Notes under the pieces: generated by a model
What the model was told of the DNA's origin: nothing
Databases searched by the model: none
Seen by the model: only the letters and a program-made list of their open reading frames with translations
Translations under genes and position numbers: made by a program
Assembly: GCA_946619065.1 (NCBI GenBank)
Contig: CAMOLY010000034.1
Coordinates: 1-9,277 of the forward strand
Length of the DNA: 9,277 nt
Source: an uncultured Clostridia bacterium
GTDB lineage: Bacteria > Bacillota > Clostridia > Oscillospirales > Oscillospiraceae
Reading direction: 5' to 3'
In this document: in pieces, positions 6,826 through 9,277 of the stretch
Numbering within the stretch: position 1 is the first letter of the stretch
Layout of the letters: each line of letters begins with the position of its first letter

Positions 6826-8421
6826 TTATTCTGTCTTCCAGAATTCGATCAGCTTCCGCAGCTGTGCCGTGAATTTCTTGAGCTCCCGGTTGCACAGACC
6901 CTTGTTCTGACGGATGACGTCCTGCAGCTGTCTGCCGGCCTCTTCGAGATCCCTATATTCGGGAGATCCGGCGATCGACGGGCGCTTCCGTTCCGTCTGG
7001 ACGCCCTCTGATACGATGGATCCGGAGATGAGATCGAAGCATTCTTTGTACAGCGGTGCGTGTGCGCGGAAGCCGCGATCCCGAAGCTCCCGGGCAAACT
7101 GCTCTGCGACTTCCTCTTCTCCGTGGACGACGAAAACCTGTTTCGGCGCATCCTCTTTGAACTGTTCCGCCCAGCGCACCAGATGATCGTGATCCGCGTG
7201 GGAGCTGAGGCCCTGGAAGGTCTCGATGGAAGCGCGAACCTGTACCTCTTCTCCAAAGAGCTTGACGCTCTTCTTGCCTTCCTGCAGCGCACGCCCAAGA
7301 CTGCCGTAAGCCTGATAGCCCACGAAGACCACCGTGCATTCCGGCCGCCAGAGGTTGTGCTTGAGATGGTGACGGATTCTGCCGGCGTCACACATGCCGG
7401 AGGCCGCGATGATCACCTTCGGCGTCCGGTCCTCATTGAGCGTTTTGGATTCCTCGCTTGTGACTACCAGCCTGGTATTGCTGACGGAGAAGAGGGGAAC
7501 ACCCTGCCGCACCAACTCTGCGGATTCTTCATCCAGATAGCCGCTGAGATCACTTGTAAAAATCTGTGTTGCCTCCACCGCGAGCGGGGAGTCTACCACG
7601 ATCTGGAAATCCGGAAACGCGGGAAGCAGTTCCTTCTGCTTGATTTCTCGGAAGAAATACAGCAGTTCCTGGGTTCTGCCGACCGCAAAGGAGGGGATGA
7701 TGACAGACCCGCCTCTGAGGAAGGTCTTGCGAAGGATATTGGTCAGAACGGCGCAGTAATCATCCGGCGGTTCATGGTTCCGGTTTCCATAGGTGGATTC
7801 CATGATCACATAATCCGCGCCGGATACCGGTTCCGGGTCCTTGATGACCGGCTGATCCACATTGCCGATGTCGCCGGAGAAGACCAGCTTCCGTTCTTCA
7901 CCGTTTTCGGACGCCCAGAGCTGCACGTAGGACGAACCGAGCAGATGGCCGGCGTCGGTCAGCCGGAACCGGACGTTTTCGTTGATGGTAATCAACTGTT
8001 CATAGGCAACCGGGACCAGGTGCTTCAGCGTGTCCTCCACGTCCTGAACCGTATAGAGGGGTTCCACCTGCGGCTTTCCGGAGCGCTCCGCCTTGCGGTT
8101 GAGGTATTCCGCGTCGGATTCCTGAATATGCCCGGAATCGAGCAGCATAATCCGCAACAGCTTGCAGGTCATTTCGGTTGCAAAGATCCTTCCCTGGAAC
8201 CCCTGCTTGACCAGCAGCGGCAGCCGTCCGCTGTGGTCAATGTGCGCGTGGGTCACGATTACATCGTCAATGTGATTCGCGGCAAACGGGAACACATGGT
8301 TGTCAAGCTCGTCCCGGCCCTGCTGTAGGCCGCAGTCGATCAAAAGGTGGTACCCGCCCACGGTCAGCCCGTGGCAGGAACCCGTCACCGCCCGGTCTGC
8401 TCCGTAAAAATTCAATTGCAT
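6826..8421 (-). CDS. MBL-fold/beta-CASP RNA-processing nuclease family protein (YSH1/CPSF-like)
   Basis: This is a predicted zinc-dependent ribonuclease of the metallo-beta-lactamase/beta-CASP family (531 aa, cytoplasmic), which generally acts in RNA processing or decay. Visible motifs: the HxHxDH zinc site HAHIDH (58-63), DAGH with H159, SGD with D184, ESTYG starting at E208 (beta-CASP motif A position), an IIAASGMCDAGRIRHHL segment typical of the beta-CASP part, SSHADH with H408, and VHGE with H433. All expected metal ligands appear present. About 60 C-terminal residues follow the fold; they are Lys/Arg-rich and helical in look and may be an RNA-binding or dimer tail. The start is supported by AGGAGG (8432-8437 on the opposite strand), 10 bases upstream. 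It has its own promoter and shares a terminator with hypA. There is no sign of a link to the nickel operon. The family is firm; the RNA target is unknown. Confidence 0.92.
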   Translation of the reverse strand: MQLNFYGADRAVTGSCHGLTVGGYHLLIDCGLQQGRDELDNHVFPFAANHIDDVIVTHAHIDHSGRLPLLVKQGFQGRIFATEMTCKLLRIMLLDSGHIQESDAEYLNRKAERSGKPQVEPLYTVQDVEDTLKHLVPVAYEQLITINENVRFRLTDAGHLLGSSYVQLWASENGEERKLVFSGDIGNVDQPVIKDPEPVSGADYVIMESTYGNRNHEPPDDYCAVLTNILRKTFLRGGSVIIPSFAVGRTQELLYFFREIKQKELLPAFPDFQIVVDSPLAVEATQIFTSDLSGYLDEESAELVRQGVPLFSVSNTRLVVTSEESKTLNEDRTPKVIIAASGMCDAGRIRHHLKHNLWRPECTVVFVGYQAYGSLGRALQEGKKSVKLFGEEVQVRASIETFQGLSSHADHDHLVRWAEQFKEDAPKQVFVVHGEEEVAEQFARELRDRGFRAHAPLYKECFDLISGSIVSEGVQTERKRPSIAGSPEYRDLEEAGRQLQDVIRQNKGLCNRELKKFTAQLRKLIEFWKTE

Positions 8422-8447
8422 TGCGCATCAACCTCCTAGTGTATGGT

Positions 8448-8476
8448 ATTATAACATACTGATCGGAAAATGAACA
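8448..8476 (-). promoter_or_regulatory. Extended -10 promoter for the beta-CASP nuclease gene
   Basis: Read on the minus strand, TGTTATAAT gives a perfect TATAAT (8448-8453) preceded by TG one base away, the extended -10 form. The -35 position 17 bases further up (8471-8476) reads TGTTCA, only a weak match to TTGACA. Transcription would begin near 8441, giving a leader of about 20 bases that contains little besides the ribosome site. Confidence 0.7.
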
Positions 8477-8530
8477 GTAAAACCTTTGCTCAATCCTTTT
8501 TGAAATTTACAACTTCAAAAAGCCAAAAAT

Positions 8531-8569
8531 GAAAAACAAAAAACCCCGAAAAACATAGGTTTTTCAAGG
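8531..8569 (-). terminator. Intrinsic terminator of the tRNA-Thr transcript
   Basis: On the minus strand an 11-bp hairpin (8559-8569 with 8544-8554) includes two G-U pairs and a 4-base loop at 8555-8558. It is followed by a U-rich tract encoded by the A-rich stretch 8531-8543. It lies 9 bases past the CCA end of the tRNA and upstream of the nuclease promoter, so it should isolate the tRNA unit from the gene beyond. Confidence 0.8.
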
Positions 8570-8578
8570 GCTTTTCGT

Positions 8579-8654
<76 letters not shown>

Positions 8655-8682
8655 AGATCAAGGTCTTGCAGTCAGCTTCGTT

Positions 8683-8710
8683 ATTATAGCAAATAATCAT
8701 AAAATGTCAA
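8683..8710 (-). promoter_or_regulatory. Consensus sigma-A promoter of tRNA-Thr
   Basis: On the minus strand a perfect TTGACA (8705-8710) and a perfect TATAAT (8683-8688) are separated by 16 bases. Transcription would start near 8676, leaving a 5' leader of about 20 bases before the tRNA at 8654, to be removed by RNase P. Such a strong promoter fits a stable RNA gene. Confidence 0.9.
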
Positions 8711-8725
8711 GCACTATTTTCGCAG

Positions 8726-8745
8726 TTTCCAAATTTCTTTGGAAA
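8726..8745. repeat. Small AT-rich inverted repeat between divergent promoters
   Basis: An 8-bp perfect inverted repeat (TTTCCAAA with TTTGGAAA) surrounds the 4-base centre TTTC. It lies outside both predicted transcripts, 15 bases upstream of the tRNA -35 box and about 30 upstream of the -35 of the rightward gene. It could be a protein-binding site or a chance feature of AT-rich spacer DNA. No regulator can be named. Confidence 0.4.
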
Positions 8746-8776
8746 AACCAAAAAGAATATCCTGCGCAATTAGCTC

Positions 8777-8806
8777 TTGTCAAAACTGCCTGTTTTATGA
8801 TATAGT
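8777..8806 (+). promoter_or_regulatory. Promoter of the secreted-protein gene
   Basis: TTGTCA (8777-8782, one mismatch to TTGACA) stands 18 bases before TATAGT (8801-8806). The -10 is preceded by TG at 8798-8799, making an extended -10. Transcription would begin near 8813, about 33 bases before the ATG, with AAGGAGG (8832-8838) in the leader. Confidence 0.7.
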
Positions 8807-8845
8807 TATGAATAGGAATCCATATAATGATAAGGAGGTCATCCC

Positions 8846-9277
8846 ATGAAACGCTGGATTGCACTGATTCTCACACTCGCAATGGTGCTCTCCTTCGGCA
8901 TCCTGCCTGCAGCTGCGGAGTCGCCGAAAGAGGAACCGACCGAAGCGGCGCCGTATATCTACACTGAGGCAGATAATGCGGCCATCGAGAACGACGTGTT
9001 TGCCGGAATCGAACAGATCCGGCTGGTGACTGCCGAAACCAAAGGCGGCGTCGGCCACTTGACCGAGCAGGACTACATTGCAGTGATCCCTCAGGTGATC
9101 GAGAAGATCGAGTCTTCTTCCACCTATGTTCCTGGCTCTCTGCAGCGGAATGGCAATTTTTTGGTCTGGGAGACGACCGTTGGCATTCCCTGCTGCTATG
9201 ACCCCCGCATGGAGGCCGAGCTGCACAACACCGAAAACGACCCCACCCCCGCGGAAATCTCCCGGGCCGAGGCCGCG
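8846..9277 (+). CDS. Secreted protein of unknown function (3' end outside window)
   Basis: The reading frame is open to the right edge (144 codons, no stop), so the protein is truncated by the window. The start is well supported: AAGGAGG lies 7 bases before the ATG, with a promoter upstream. Residues 1-24 form a classic Sec signal peptide (MKR, hydrophobic core, AAA before E25), so the product is exported. The following 15 or so residues are Glu/Pro/Ala-rich and linker-like. A soluble region comes next, with a predicted helical part (about 42-92), then NGNFLVWETTVGIPCCYDPR with two adjacent cysteines (about residues 122-123). I do not recognise the family. The visible part could be the N-terminal pro-region of a larger exported enzyme or surface protein, but nothing here proves that. 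It is transcribed away from the tRNA. Confidence 0.85.
   Translation, partial: MKRWIALILTLAMVLSFGILPAAAESPKEEPTEAAPYIYTEADNAAIENDVFAGIEQIRLVTAETKGGVGHLTEQDYIAVIPQVIEKIESSSTYVPGSLQRNGNFLVWETTVGIPCCYDPRMEAELHNTENDPTPAEISRAEAA

Noticed and set aside
3467..6895. 1142-residue open frame on the minus strand opposite the second oxidoreductase and hypA
   Set aside because: It is in exact codon register with a gene full of conserved cysteine and nucleotide-binding motifs, runs through the terminator into another gene, and is explained by codon bias.
7060..8328. 422-residue plus-strand open frame opposite the beta-CASP gene
   Set aside because: It is in codon register with the real gene, lacks recognisable motifs, and has no convincing ribosome site; the minus-strand frame has all zinc-site motifs.
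8795..9226. 143-residue minus-strand open frame opposite the secreted-protein gene
   Set aside because: The plus strand has a signal peptide, ribosome site and promoter; the minus frame has none and would overlap the divergent promoter region.

Overview
The window looks like chromosome of an anaerobic Firmicute, probably a gut-type Clostridia (Oscillospiraceae-like). This is inferred from GC-rich genes separated by AT-rich spacers, AGGAGG-type ribosome sites, sigma-A style promoters, a tRNA gene with encoded CCA, and cysteine-rich 4Fe-4S flavoproteins. I could not run a taxonomic search.

Left two thirds (1-6739, + strand): one tightly packed operon, open at its left end. The order is a large Fe-S/FAD/NAD(P)H oxidoreductase whose 5' end lies outside the window, two tandem hypB paralogues joined by an ATGA overlap, a second full-length 972-residue oxidoreductase of the same architecture, and hypA starting at TTG. 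HypA and HypB are the nickel-delivery pair used for [NiFe]-hydrogenase and, in some organisms, urease. No hydrogenase, urease or CODH structural gene is present here. The notable feature is therefore a nickel-chaperone cassette interleaved with a duplicated GltD/NfnB-like electron-transfer enzyme. The simplest reading is that the module serves a nickel enzyme encoded upstream or elsewhere, with the flavoproteins linking NAD(P)H to ferredoxin-type carriers. A direct functional link is a hypothesis.

A 25-bp-stem terminator (6743-6799) separates hypA from a convergent minus-strand gene (6826-8421). That gene encodes an MBL-fold, beta-CASP RNA-processing nuclease family protein with its own extended -10 promoter.

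The 424-base stretch 8422-8845 has no protein gene. It holds the nuclease promoter, a tRNA terminator, tRNA-Thr(GGU) on the minus strand, its consensus promoter, a small AT-rich inverted repeat, and a divergent plus-strand promoter. The last gene (8846 to the right edge) encodes the N-terminal part of an unrecognised secreted protein with a clear signal peptide.
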